The notes beneath the pieces are model-generated. The model searched no databases and was not told where the DNA came from. It saw only the letters and a list, made by a program, of their open reading frames with translations. From SCUD01 sp036824505 (GTDB taxonomy: Bacteria > Pseudomonadota > Gammaproteobacteria > Steroidobacterales > Steroidobacteraceae), in contig DAITAA010000003.1 of the NCBI GenBank assembly GCA_036824505.1, positions 1 to 64,000 of the forward strand: a stretch of DNA of 64,000 bases, in the 5' to 3' direction. This document shows, piece after piece, positions 34,870 through 43,085 of the stretch (position 1 is the stretch's first letter; the number at the start of each line of letters is the position of its first letter). Made by a program: the position numbers and the translations under genes.

Positions 34870-35813
34870 TGCGCCACCTCATCCTGCTGACGCTCGTCCT
34901 GTTAGCGCCCGGCGCATTCGCACAGCAGGCGGTGCCCGCGCCGCCGCCTGCAAGCCGGGACTGCCCGGCCTGCCCGGAACTGGCACTGGCGCCACCTGGA
35001 AGGTTCCTGATGGGTTCGGCGCCCGATGCGGCGGAACTCGATGCAACCACCGGCGAGTCACCGACGGTCGCAGTTTCATTTACCAGGCCGTTCTATGTGT
35101 CCCGCCGCGAGATAACGGTCGCCGAATTCCGTCGCTACATCGAAGCAGCCGGCGCGGAACCGGCGCCCGGCTGCCGTATCTGGCTCGGGGGTCAGTGGGT
35201 TTTCGAGCGCGATCGCAGCTGGCGCGATCCGGGATTCGCGCTGCCGCCGCAAGACGACGAACCGGTGGTCTGCGTCAACTGGGAGGATGCTCGCAGTTAT
35301 GCCGAATGGCTTTCGAAGGAGAGTGGCAAGCATTACCGCCTGCCATCCGAGGCGGAATGGGAATACGTCGCGCGTGGTGGCACTTCATTTCCGCGTTTCT
35401 GGGGCGAGCGCGACTCGAACGAGGATACGGTGTTGTCGCTGGCCTGCGATTTCGCGAATGTCTACGACTCATCCGCCGTCGACGCCAATCGCTTTCCCTG
35501 GCCCAATGCGCGCTGCAGCGACCGCCATGCTGCGCTTGCACCGGTCGGCCAGTACAAGCCGAATGCCTTTGGCGTATTCGACATCATCGGCAATGTCCGC
35601 GAATGGGTCATGGACTGCTACACGGCGAGCTACGCTGGGCGGCCCGAGGATGGGCGCGCGTGGACCTGGCAGGGTGGCTGCGAGTTGAAGGGCGTGCGTG
35701 GAGGATCCTGGGCGAGCAGACCGCGCAATGCGCGCGCGCCGGCGCGTGGTGCCGAAAAGACCGCGGTGCGGCAATCAGACCTGGGCTTTCGGGTGGTCCG
35801 CGATTACGACTGA
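34869..35813 (+). CDS. exported SUMF1/FGE-fold protein 2 (paralogue of the preceding gene)
   Basis: 314 aa; the ATG at 34869 overlaps the preceding stop. Leader MRHLILLTLVLLAPGAFAQ. The mature part repeats the layout of its neighbour: DCPACPELALAPPGRFLMG, REITVAEFRRYIEAAGAEP, YRLPSEAEWEYVARGG, VFDIIGNVREWVMD and GVRGGSWASRPRNARAPAR. It also lacks the active Cys pair after GGSW. It looks like an old tandem duplicate. Its 3' end overlaps the convergent MATE gene by 10 nt. Confidence 0.88.
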   Translation: MRHLILLTLVLLAPGAFAQQAVPAPPPASRDCPACPELALAPPGRFLMGSAPDAAELDATTGESPTVAVSFTRPFYVSRREITVAEFRRYIEAAGAEPAPGCRIWLGGQWVFERDRSWRDPGFALPPQDDEPVVCVNWEDARSYAEWLSKESGKHYRLPSEAEWEYVARGGTSFPRFWGERDSNEDTVLSLACDFANVYDSSAVDANRFPWPNARCSDRHAALAPVGQYKPNAFGVFDIIGNVREWVMDCYTASYAGRPEDGRAWTWQGGCELKGVRGGSWASRPRNARAPARGAEKTAVRQSDLGFRVVRDYD

Positions 35814-37231
35814 AGTTTGATGCTGCGCCAGGCGCCGTGACGCCAGCGTAGCCAGAGCGCCAGTGCAACCGCCAGACTGTAGGTAAGCAGGGCCAGCCAA
35901 CCTCCGACAGCGCCGAGGCCGAGGCCGGGCACGGTTGCGAGCCAGCCCTGGCCGGGCGCAAAAGTCAGGAAATGTGTCAGCGGTATGAAGAGCAGGGAGG
36001 CGAGCGACACCACGAGTACCGCGGGCACGTGCACGTCGCCGGCGCCGCGCAGGCAGAATGCACTTGAGAAGCCGACGCCGTCGAAGAACTGGAAGGCCGC
36101 GGCGATCCACAGGAGCGTGGTGCAAAGCGCGATGACGGCGGGGGCGTTCGGATCCGCGGGATTGACGAATGCCGGCGCCAGCCACGATCCCAGCAGCGCC
36201 ATCGCGACGCCGAGCCCGCCCATGAAGCAGGCCACGACCGTGATGATGCGGTTGCCGATGCGCTCCGCCCAGTCGCGGTCCCCGGCGCCTATCGCCTGAC
36301 CGACCAGTGTCGTGCCGGCGAGCGCAATGCCGATGCCCGGCATGTAGGCGAGCGAGGTGAATACCATGACGATCTGCGTCGCGGCGCCGTCGACGATGCT
36401 CATGCGCACCTGCATCAGCTGGAACACCGCCGCGGCGCCGATATCGGCCGAGGCGGTCATCGCCATCGGCAGACCGATCGCGACGAGGGCAACGATGCGA
36501 CCGGTCCTGGGGCGCCAGGTCAGGCGCGCGCGGAAGCGCAGAGGCTCCAGACGCAGGATCATGACGATTGCCAGCAGGACGCCGATGAGTTCCGCGAAGG
36601 TCGTCGCCCAGGCGGCCCCCGCTATCCCATAACCGAGCTGGAAGATCAGGACTTGATTCAATGCAATGTTCGCGAGCGTGACGACCAGGCCGATGGTGAG
36701 CGGAATACGCGTGCGGCCGATGCCGTTGAAGTACGCAACGGCCGCCCACAGCGCAGCAGCCAGCGGCCCGCCGATCATGCGCGGTCCCCAGAAATCGAGT
36801 GCCAGTGACTCGACATTGGCTGGCAGGCCGAAGACGTGAAACATCCGCGGCGCGATCACGATGGTCAGGATGAACGCCGGAATCGTCAGCAGCGCGGCCC
36901 AGAGGCCCATCCAGGCCATCTGGCTGGTGCGACGATAACGGCCCGCGCCGTAGGCCTGCGCCACCAGCGTCTGGACACCCATCGCGACACCGCCGATCAG
37001 GAACAGCGCCAGCAGCGAAAGCCAGTGCACGGCCGAGATCGCGGCCGTGGCCGCAGTTGACAGCCGCCCGATGAACCACGTGTCGGTCAGATTCAGGATC
37101 GCCTGGACCGTGCTGTTCAGCACGAGCGGCAGGGCGAGCGCAGCAAGCGCCCGCATGTCGATGTGGCGGTTTCCGTCGGCGCCGATTCGGATCGCTGGTG
37201 GAGTCGGCGCGCGCCGTTCCGGGTGGGCCAT
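35804..37231 (-). CDS. MATE family multidrug efflux transporter
   Basis: 475 aa, ATG at 37231 (MAHPERRAP). Twelve or so hydrophobic segments with two homologous halves; family features include LNLTDTWFIGRLS in helix 1-2, LFLIGGVAMGVQTLVAQAYGAGR, and in the second half PGIGIALAGTTLVGQAIGAGD. Exports cationic drugs or metabolites using a sodium or proton gradient. Convergent with the second SUMF1-fold gene (10-nt overlap) and divergent from the reductase at 37308. Confidence 0.93.
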   Translation of the reverse strand: MAHPERRAPTPPAIRIGADGNRHIDMRALAALALPLVLNSTVQAILNLTDTWFIGRLSTAATAAISAVHWLSLLALFLIGGVAMGVQTLVAQAYGAGRYRRTSQMAWMGLWAALLTIPAFILTIVIAPRMFHVFGLPANVESLALDFWGPRMIGGPLAAALWAAVAYFNGIGRTRIPLTIGLVVTLANIALNQVLIFQLGYGIAGAAWATTFAELIGVLLAIVMILRLEPLRFRARLTWRPRTGRIVALVAIGLPMAMTASADIGAAAVFQLMQVRMSIVDGAATQIVMVFTSLAYMPGIGIALAGTTLVGQAIGAGDRDWAERIGNRIITVVACFMGGLGVAMALLGSWLAPAFVNPADPNAPAVIALCTTLLWIAAAFQFFDGVGFSSAFCLRGAGDVHVPAVLVVSLASLLFIPLTHFLTFAPGQGWLATVPGLGLGAVGGWLALLTYSLAVALALWLRWRHGAWRSIKLQS

Positions 37232-37307
37232 GGGGTGCAAGCCTATCATCGGCTAGAATGCCCGCCCCTGACGCCATTACGCGCAGGCCGCCCCCGAGGG
37301 ACCCTCC

Positions 37308-38360
37308 GTGAGCGAAGCCGTGAATCGCGATGCTGTCAGCACCGAATGCCTGATCGTTGGCGCGGGTCCGGTGGGCCTCTTCGCAGTCTTCGAACTGGGG
37401 CTGCTCGGCATCAAGTGCCAGATCGTGGATTCGCTCGCGCATCCGGGCGGACAATGCACCGAGCTCTATCCGGACAAGCCGATCTATGACATCCCGGCCC
37501 TGCCGGTCTGCGGCGCGCAGGAACTCATCGACCGGCTGCTCCAGCAGATCAAGCCATTTTGCGCGGGTTTTCACCTGGGCCAGGAAGTCGCGGAACTGGC
37601 GCGCCGCGCGGATGGACGATTCAACGTCCTGACGAGCACCGGCACGCGCTTCGACGCGGGCTCCGTGATCATCGCGGCGGGGCTCGGCTCCTTCCAGCCG
37701 CGCAGGCTCATGGTGCCGGAGGCGGAGCGCTTCGAAGGCAAGCAGATCCACTATCGCGTTCGCAACGCCGCGGATTTCCGTGGCCGCGACCTGCTGATCG
37801 CTGGCGGTGGTGACAGCGCGCTCGACTGGACACTGGATCTCTGCGGCAAGGCGCGCTCGATCACGCTGGTCCACCGGCGCGCTGAATTCCGCGCCCAGCC
37901 GGCGAGCGTCGCGCGCATGAAGGAACTCGTGGCCGCGGGCCGGATGCGGCTGCTGGAAGGCACGGTCAATGCGCTCAACATCGAAGGCGACCGTCTGGCT
38001 GGCGCCAGGATCATGGGTTCGGACAAGGCGCTGACCGAAGTCGCCTGCGAGCAGCTGCTGGCATTCTTCGGGCTGCATCCGAAACTCGGGCCGATCGCGA
38101 ACTGGGGCCTGGCATTGGAGAAGAAGGCGATCAGCGTCGACACCGAAAAGTTCCAGACCAGCGAGCCGGGCATCTTTGCGATCGGGGACATCAACACTTA
38201 CCCCGGCAAGAAGAAGCTGATCCTGTCGGGCTTTCACGAAGCCGCACTCGCGTCATTCGGCGTGCAGCACTACATTTATCCCGATAAGCGCCAGTTCCTG
38301 CAGTACACGACCACGAGTCCGGTCATGCGGCAGCGACTTGGCGTGGCGCCGCCGGATTGA
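37308..38360 (+). CDS. ferredoxin--NADP(+) reductase, thioredoxin reductase-like
   Basis: 350 aa from a GTG at 37308. The FAD site is CLIVGAGPVGLFAVFELGL, then SLAHPGGQCTELYP; the NADPH site is DLLIAGGGDSALDWTLDL with HRRAEFRA; the C-terminal FAD motif is PGIFAIGDINTYPGKKKL. There is no CxxC redox pair, which separates it from thioredoxin reductases and places it with the YumC-type FNR. It supplies or removes electrons from ferredoxins, possibly the Rieske or 2Fe-2S proteins in this region. Confidence 0.92.
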   Translation: MSEAVNRDAVSTECLIVGAGPVGLFAVFELGLLGIKCQIVDSLAHPGGQCTELYPDKPIYDIPALPVCGAQELIDRLLQQIKPFCAGFHLGQEVAELARRADGRFNVLTSTGTRFDAGSVIIAAGLGSFQPRRLMVPEAERFEGKQIHYRVRNAADFRGRDLLIAGGGDSALDWTLDLCGKARSITLVHRRAEFRAQPASVARMKELVAAGRMRLLEGTVNALNIEGDRLAGARIMGSDKALTEVACEQLLAFFGLHPKLGPIANWGLALEKKAISVDTEKFQTSEPGIFAIGDINTYPGKKKLILSGFHEAALASFGVQHYIYPDKRQFLQYTTTSPVMRQRLGVAPPD

Positions 38361-39253
38361 GCAGCACCAAGATGGACGAGCGTCTGGCAGAACTCGTGAG
38401 CCTGCTCGATCTCGAGCGCCTCGAGGACAATCTTTTCCGCGGTCAGAGCCGCGACGTCGGCGCACCGCAGGTATTCGGCGGGCAGGTGCTGGGCCAGGCG
38501 CTGGTGGCGGCATCACGGACCGTGGACGGCCGGTTCGTGCATTCGCTCCATGCCTATTTTCTGAGACGCGGCGATTTCAATGCCCCGATCGTGTTCGAGG
38601 TGGATCGCAGCCGTGACGGCGGCAGCTTCACGAGCCGCCGCGTCGTTGCGATCCAGCACGGCCAACCGATCCTGACGATGTCGGCGTCATTCCAGATCAG
38701 CGAGCCAGGCATGGATCATCAGGCGCCAATGCCGGCGGCACCTCCGCCGGAAGGCCTGCGCGACCTCGGTGAGATTGATGCGGAGATGCGCGATCAGGTG
38801 CCGGAAAAGATGCGCTGCTACTTCGAGCATCAGCGGCCATTTGAATTCCGGCCCGTCAATCCACCGAATTACCTCAAGCGGGTCAAGGCCGCGCCGTCAA
38901 AACAGGTCTGGTTTCGGGCACTCGACCGGCTGCCGGACGACCAGCCGTTGCACCGTTGCCTGCTGACCTACGTTTCAGACTACCACCTGCTGGACACCGC
39001 GACACTTCCGCACGGCGTATCGTTCCTGCAGTTGCAGATGGCGAGCGTTGATCACGCGATCTGGTTTCATCGCGACTTGCGCGTGGACGAATGGCTGTTG
39101 TACGTGATTGACAGCCCGAGTGCTTCGGGCGCGCGCGGCTTTGTCCGCGGCTCGATCTACTCCCGCGACGGCACACTGATCGCGAGCGTCGCCCAGGAAG
39201 GCCTGATCCGCCAGCACAGCGAATGGACGAGCCCGGCGGGCCAGCAGAAGTGA
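38357..39253 (+). CDS. tesB: acyl-CoA thioesterase II (TesB)
   Basis: 298 aa from a TTG overlapping the previous stop (an ATG five codons later, at 38372, is a good alternative). Double hot-dog fold: RSRDVGAPQVFGGQVLGQAL (GRSQ-like), RFVHSLHAYFLRRGD and SDYHLLDTATLPHG with the catalytic Asp, then SVDHAIWFHRDLRVDEWLLY and GTLIASVAQEGLIR with the conserved Gln. Hydrolyses medium- and long-chain acyl-CoAs in the cytosol. Convergent with the FAD-linked oxidase. Confidence 0.93.
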   Translation: MSSTKMDERLAELVSLLDLERLEDNLFRGQSRDVGAPQVFGGQVLGQALVAASRTVDGRFVHSLHAYFLRRGDFNAPIVFEVDRSRDGGSFTSRRVVAIQHGQPILTMSASFQISEPGMDHQAPMPAAPPPEGLRDLGEIDAEMRDQVPEKMRCYFEHQRPFEFRPVNPPNYLKRVKAAPSKQVWFRALDRLPDDQPLHRCLLTYVSDYHLLDTATLPHGVSFLQLQMASVDHAIWFHRDLRVDEWLLYVIDSPSASGARGFVRGSIYSRDGTLIASVAQEGLIRQHSEWTSPAGQQK

Positions 39254-39272
39254 CGCGGCAGCGGGGCCTGAT

Positions 39273-40718
39273 CTAATCCGGGGCGCCCGGTGCGAGCACC
39301 TTGCCGGGATTCATGATGCCGAGCGGGTCGATCACATCCTTGATGCCGTGCATGAGCGCAAGCGCCACGGGATCCTCATAGCGCCGCAGTTCCGCGATCT
39401 TCAGCTGCCCGATGCCATGCTCGGCGCTGATGCTGCCGCCAGAGGCGGCGACCAGGTCGTGAACTGCGCGCCGCACTTTGTCAGCGGCCGCAAGCAATGC
39501 GTCGCCATTGCGTCCGGCAGGACTCAGGTTGAAATGCAGGTTGCCGTCGCCCAGATGCCCGTAGGCGACCAGCCGCGCCCCCGGGACGATGCGCGCAATC
39601 AGTGCGCTGCCTTCATCGATGAATACCGGCAAGCGCTGCGGCTCGATCGAAATATCATGCTTCAGGCCGGCGCCTTCATGACGCTGCGCCTCCGGGATCG
39701 CCTCGCGCAGCCGCCACAGGCCCCGGCGCTGCGCTTCGGAAGTGGCCGTCACGGCATCAGCTGCGCGCCCGGCTGCGATTGCATCAGCCAGCAGCCTCTC
39801 GAAGCGATCGGCCAGGTCAGAGTCCGGTTGCTGCAACGAGATTTCCGCAAGCACATACCAGGGATGCGGATGGCTGAATGGATCACGGCTGCCTTCGATG
39901 TGGCGGCAAACGAACTCGAGTGCGATACGCGGAATGATCTCAAAGGTCGTGACCGCTGCGCCGAGTGCGCTCTTCAGTCCGGCCAGCAGATCGAGTGCGG
40001 CCGCCGGCGATGACAGCGCCACCATGGCGGTCGCCAGGCGGGCTGGTTTCGGGAACAGCTTCAAACACGCGGCGGTCACGATCCCGAGCGTCCCTTCGGC
40101 ACCGATGAACAGCTGCTTGACGTCGTAGCCGGTGTTGTCCTTGCGTAGCGCCCGCAGCTGGTCCAGCACGCGCCCGTCCGGCAGCACCACCTCGAGGCCC
40201 AGCACCAGATCGCGCATCATGCCGTAGCGGAGCACCGCCGTGCCCCCGGCATTCGTAGAGACGACGCCACCGAGCGTGCAGGAACCTTCCGACCCCAGCG
40301 ACATCGGCAGCAGCCGGTCTGCGGCCGCCGCCACCTGCTGCAGTGTCTCGAGCACGCAGCCGGCTTCGGCAGTCATCGAATCGTTCAATGCATCCACGGA
40401 GCGGATGCGGTTCATCCGGCGCAATGAAACGACGATCTCGTTGTTGCCTGAGCGAGGCGTCGCCCCGCCGCAGTAACTCGTGTTGCCACCCTGGGGCACG
40501 ATGCCGATCTCTTGTTGCGCGCAAAAGCGTACAAGTTGCGCAACCTGGCTAGTCGATTGCGGCAGCGCAACCAACGGCGTCCGCCCGCGATGGATGCCGC
40601 GAAAATCCACTTCAAATGGCGCGCGGTCCTGTGCGGATTCGAGATAACCCTGCGGTCCGAGCAGATCCCTGATGGATTGCAGGCTGGAGGGGGCGATGGC
40701 CTTTTCGGCTGGGTTCAA
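39273..40718 (-). CDS. FAD-linked oxidase, D-2-hydroxyacid/2-hydroxyglutarate dehydrogenase type
   Basis: 481 aa. The PCMH-type FAD domain shows VPQGGNTSYCGGATP (pyrophosphate loop), LGSEGSCTLGGVVSTNAGG and NTGYDVKQLFIGAEGTLGIVT. The FAD-oxidase C-terminal domain shows AYGHLGDGNLHFNLS (metal/catalytic region) and SISAEHGIGQLK. Family enzymes oxidise D-2-hydroxy acids such as D-lactate, glycolate or D-2-hydroxyglutarate. Length and the absence of a separate iron-sulphur subunit favour the D2HGDH-like branch. It is read leftwards, downstream of htpX. Confidence 0.9.
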   Translation of the reverse strand: MNPAEKAIAPSSLQSIRDLLGPQGYLESAQDRAPFEVDFRGIHRGRTPLVALPQSTSQVAQLVRFCAQQEIGIVPQGGNTSYCGGATPRSGNNEIVVSLRRMNRIRSVDALNDSMTAEAGCVLETLQQVAAAADRLLPMSLGSEGSCTLGGVVSTNAGGTAVLRYGMMRDLVLGLEVVLPDGRVLDQLRALRKDNTGYDVKQLFIGAEGTLGIVTAACLKLFPKPARLATAMVALSSPAAALDLLAGLKSALGAAVTTFEIIPRIALEFVCRHIEGSRDPFSHPHPWYVLAEISLQQPDSDLADRFERLLADAIAAGRAADAVTATSEAQRRGLWRLREAIPEAQRHEGAGLKHDISIEPQRLPVFIDEGSALIARIVPGARLVAYGHLGDGNLHFNLSPAGRNGDALLAAADKVRRAVHDLVAASGGSISAEHGIGQLKIAELRRYEDPVALALMHGIKDVIDPLGIMNPGKVLAPGAPD

Positions 40719-40733
40719 CGCCGGCGCCGCAAA

Positions 40734-41615
40734 TCAGCCCAGCGGCGCGTTGCGAAGGGCCGCGATGCGCTCATCGAGCGGCGGGTGACTCATGAAGAGC
40801 TTCCTGAAACCCTGGCCCACGCCGCCGGCGATGCCGAATGCCGCCATGCGATCCGGCAGCGCAGCCGGATGACTGCGCTTTAGCGCCTCGAGCGCGCCGA
40901 TCATGTTGTTGCGGCCCGCGAGCCGCGCGCCACCATCGTCGGCGCGGAACTCGCGGCGCCGCGAGAACCACATGACGATCATGGTTGCGAGGAAAGCGAG
41001 CACCAGCTCGGCAACGATCGTCGTGATCCAGAACGCCGGACCATGGCCCCGCTCGTTGCGAAACACGACCTTGTCCACCACGTTGCCGATCACCCGGGAG
41101 GCGACGAATACGAAGGTGTTCACGACGCCCTGTATCAGCGTCAGCGTCACCATGTCGCCATTCGCCACGTGACTGATCTCATGACCAAGGACGGCTTCGA
41201 CCTCCTGCCGGCTCATCCGGTTGACCAGACCGCTGCTGACGGCGACCAGCGCACTGTTGCGCCTGGCGCCGGTTGCGAAGGCGTTGGGTTCCGGCGATTC
41301 GAAATAGCCGACTTCCGGCATGCCGATACCGGCCAGTTGTGCATGATGGCGCACGGTCTCGAGCAGCCAGGTCTCGGTCTCATTGCGCGGCTGCCCGATG
41401 ACCTGCACGCCCATCATCTTCTTGGCTGTCCACTTGGATATGGCCAGCGAAAAGAACGCGCCCCCGAAACCGAGCAGCGCGCCGAAAACGAGCAGCGAAT
41501 TGAAATTGATCCCCTGCTGAGTCAGCCAGGGCTCAAGGCCGAGCAGCCTCAGCGTGAAGCTTGCGACGATCAGGATCGCGAAATTGGTGAGCAGGAAAAG
41601 CAGGATTCTGTTCAT
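40734..41615 (-). CDS. htpX: membrane zinc metalloprotease HtpX
   Basis: 293 aa. Two N-terminal membrane helices (ILLFLLTNFAILIVASFTL; FNSLLVFGALLGFGGAFFSL), the zinc motif HEISH at 145-149 (VLGHEISHVANGDM), two more membrane segments and the third ligand in REFRADDGGARLAG. Active site faces the cytosol; it degrades misfolded membrane proteins with FtsH. A sigma-32-like promoter lies immediately upstream, which would leave only 2-4 nt of leader. Confidence 0.95.
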   Translation of the reverse strand: MNRILLFLLTNFAILIVASFTLRLLGLEPWLTQQGINFNSLLVFGALLGFGGAFFSLAISKWTAKKMMGVQVIGQPRNETETWLLETVRHHAQLAGIGMPEVGYFESPEPNAFATGARRNSALVAVSSGLVNRMSRQEVEAVLGHEISHVANGDMVTLTLIQGVVNTFVFVASRVIGNVVDKVVFRNERGHGPAFWITTIVAELVLAFLATMIVMWFSRRREFRADDGGARLAGRNNMIGALEALKRSHPAALPDRMAAFGIAGGVGQGFRKLFMSHPPLDERIAALRNAPLG

Positions 41616-41624
41616 GACACGCCC

Positions 41625-41653
41625 AGATGGATGCGATGTCCGGCTGATTCAAG
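41625..41653 (-). promoter_or_regulatory. RpoH (sigma-32)-like promoter of htpX
   Basis: Read leftwards: CTTGAA (41653-41648), 15 nt, then ATCCATCT (41632-41625). The consensus is CTTGAA, 13-15 nt, CCCCATNT. The -35 box is perfect and the -10 box matches at six of the seven fixed positions or nearly so. A start site 6-8 nt further would fall at about 41617-41619, right at the ATG (41615). htpX is a heat-shock gene in other gammaproteobacteria, so the target fits. Confidence 0.5.
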
Positions 41654-41730
41654 TGCCGCCCCGAGGCGCAACTCAGTACCCATGATGATTTCGGTCTCCG
41701 GTGCGTAAAAACCCTATTTAATTCAGTCAG

Positions 41731-42024
41731 TTACCGGCGGCGGCCGTCGATGGTCGCTCGGCCCGGTCTGGCTGCCTGTCCCGGCGGCCACTGGATAACC
41801 ACCTTGCGCGGCTTCGCCGTCTTCTTTTCAAGCAAGGCAGCAAGGCGCTCGTCCGTCAGCCGCTCGAGCTTCATCACCCGGCAGCTTTCCAGGCGCCCGA
41901 ACTGCCGGTAGGCAATATCGTCGCGCCCGTAGCCGCAGATCCGTCCATTGCCGTCGCAGCACAGGCTGACAAGAGTGCAATCGGGATGGCCAGCAGGGGG
42001 AGTTCCATGGGGATTCGCGGTCAA
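41731..42024 (-). CDS. small cysteine-containing hypothetical protein
   Basis: Up to 97 aa from a TTG at 42024. The core reads CTLVSLCCDGNGRICGYGRD, then IAYRQFGRLESCRVMKLERL and TDERLAALLEKK, with a basic tail RPGRATIDGRRR. Codon use in the core is strongly GC3-biased like real genes here, and helix-forming stretches look protein-like. The start is uncertain: no ATG is available before the conserved-looking core and no Shine-Dalgarno is evident. It lies downstream of the DUF6763 gene on the same strand (50 nt). Function unknown. Confidence 0.45.
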   Translation of the reverse strand: MTANPHGTPPAGHPDCTLVSLCCDGNGRICGYGRDDIAYRQFGRLESCRVMKLERLTDERLAALLEKKTAKPRKVVIQWPPGQAARPGRATIDGRRR

Positions 42025-42074
42025 GCCGATGCCGCTTCGACTGGCGGAATCAGCGCGAGTTCCCGCATCAGGAC

Positions 42075-42401
42075 TCAGTAGTCGTCGCGGTTATCGTAAT
42101 CCTCGTCGTCATCTTCCTCGTCGTCCTCATCATCATCATCGTCATCCCAGTCGTCATCATCCTCATCTTCCTCGTCGTCCTCGTCATCTTCTTCTACGGA
42201 TCCCGACCAGCCCTCCGGTTGCTCGGTCAGTTCGAGGTCGAGTTCCTGCCAGGTCTCGTAGTCGATTTCCTCAATGTCGCCATCCTCATACTGCAACTCG
42301 ATGAGTTCCGCATCCTCGTCGATCGAGAGGACCAGAAAGACCTCCTCGTCCTCGAGGCTCTCGTACCACTGGCCGGGTACCGGGTTGTGATCGCGGCCCA
42401 T
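42075..42401 (-). CDS. DUF6763-type protein with long acidic tail
   Basis: 108 aa, ATG at 42401 with GAGGA 6 nt upstream. The globular start MGRDHNPVPGQWYESLEDEE, then VFLVLSIDEDAELIELQYED and GDIEEIDYETWQELDLELTE, is a small conserved gammaproteobacterial family of unknown function. The last about 40 residues are almost all Asp and Glu. It is divergent from hsp20, separated by 166 nt. Confidence 0.85.
   Translation of the reverse strand: MGRDHNPVPGQWYESLEDEEVFLVLSIDEDAELIELQYEDGDIEEIDYETWQELDLELTEQPEGWSGSVEEDDEDDEEDEDDDDWDDDDDDEDDEEDDDEDYDNRDDY
42081..42197. repeat. low-complexity GAC/GAT/GAG/GAA tract
   Basis: On the minus strand this stretch is nearly only Asp and Glu codons, encoding the acidic tail of the DUF6763-type protein. 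The triplets are mixed (GAC, GAT, GAG, GAA) rather than one perfect repeat, so selection for charge, not simple slippage, probably keeps it. Length variation between strains would be expected. Confidence 0.75.
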
Positions 42402-42500
42402 CTGGCATCCTCGCTGCGGCACAGGCGCGGGCTAAGCGCCGGATCTGTCCCGATATTACGGTTGTGGGCTAACCCGAAGCAACGCCGGCACCGTTTTCGC

Positions 42501-42528
42501 CTTGTGTTGGCCGTGCCAGCCCCCATTC
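42501..42528 (+). promoter_or_regulatory. RpoH (sigma-32)-like promoter of hsp20
   Basis: CTTGTG (42501-42506), 14 nt, then CCCCATTC (42521-42528), against the consensus CTTGAA, 13-15 nt, CCCCATNT. Transcription would start near 42535, 33 nt before the hsp20 ATG. The downstream gene is a small heat-shock protein, which is what this sigma factor controls. Confidence 0.65.
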
Positions 42529-42567
42529 ACGCTTCCGACGCCATCACTTTTGCACGGAGGTACGGCA

Positions 42568-43023
42568 ATGACACTGATTCGCTGGGAACCGTTCAGGGAA
42601 CTGGACGATTTGATTGGACGCTACAGCCCATTCTTCGGACGCCCGGCCGCCGGCAGGGCAACCACGGTAGATAACGGGCAGCAGGCTGCGCCGGTCTGGG
42701 CGCCTGTTGCCAACATTTCCGAGACCGACGCCGAGTACCTGATCAAGGCGGAATTGCCGGAGGTCAGCAAGGAGGACGTGAAGGTCACCGTGGACAATGA
42801 CGTGATCACGGTCAGCGGGGAACGCCGCAACTTGCTGGAGCACAGCGGTGAGAAGCTGCACCGGGTCGAGAGCCTCTATGGCAGCTTCTCGCGCAGCTTC
42901 CGCCTGCCGGATGACGCCGATGTCGGGGCCATCCGGGCCGAGAGCAAGAATGGCATCCTGACGGTCCGCGTGCCGAAGCAGCCAGCTGCACGCCCTAGGA
43001 CGATCGAAGTACAGGTAAACTGA
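42568..43023 (+). CDS. small heat-shock protein Hsp20/alpha-crystallin family
   Basis: 151 aa, ATG at 42568 with GGAGG 7 nt upstream. Starts MTLIRWEPFRELDDLIGRYS, as in many proteobacterial Hsp20 proteins. The alpha-crystallin domain runs from about 48 to 140: ISETDAEYLIKAELPEVSKE, VITVSGERR and ESLYGSFSRSFRLPDD, then the G-I-L motif KNGILTVRVPKQ. An ATP-independent holdase for unfolding proteins in the cytosol. A heat-shock promoter is visible upstream. Confidence 0.95.
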   Translation: MTLIRWEPFRELDDLIGRYSPFFGRPAAGRATTVDNGQQAAPVWAPVANISETDAEYLIKAELPEVSKEDVKVTVDNDVITVSGERRNLLEHSGEKLHRVESLYGSFSRSFRLPDDADVGAIRAESKNGILTVRVPKQPAARPRTIEVQVN

Positions 43024-43085
43024 AGGGACCCGGGGGCGGCGGCACCATGAGTGCCGCCGTCCGCTGGCAGGTGCCAGGAGGTCCC

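Noticed and set aside
35775..38237. 820-codon minus-strand frame spanning the MATE and reductase genes
   Set aside because: It overlaps two well-supported genes in another frame or strand and has no recognisable motif, just Arg/Ala-rich GC-shadow sequence.
42081..42197. Repeated CTC/ATC/GTC triplets on the plus strand, first taken for a tandem repeat or CRISPR-like array
   Set aside because: No constant repeat and spacer pattern; it is the Asp/Glu tail of a coding gene.
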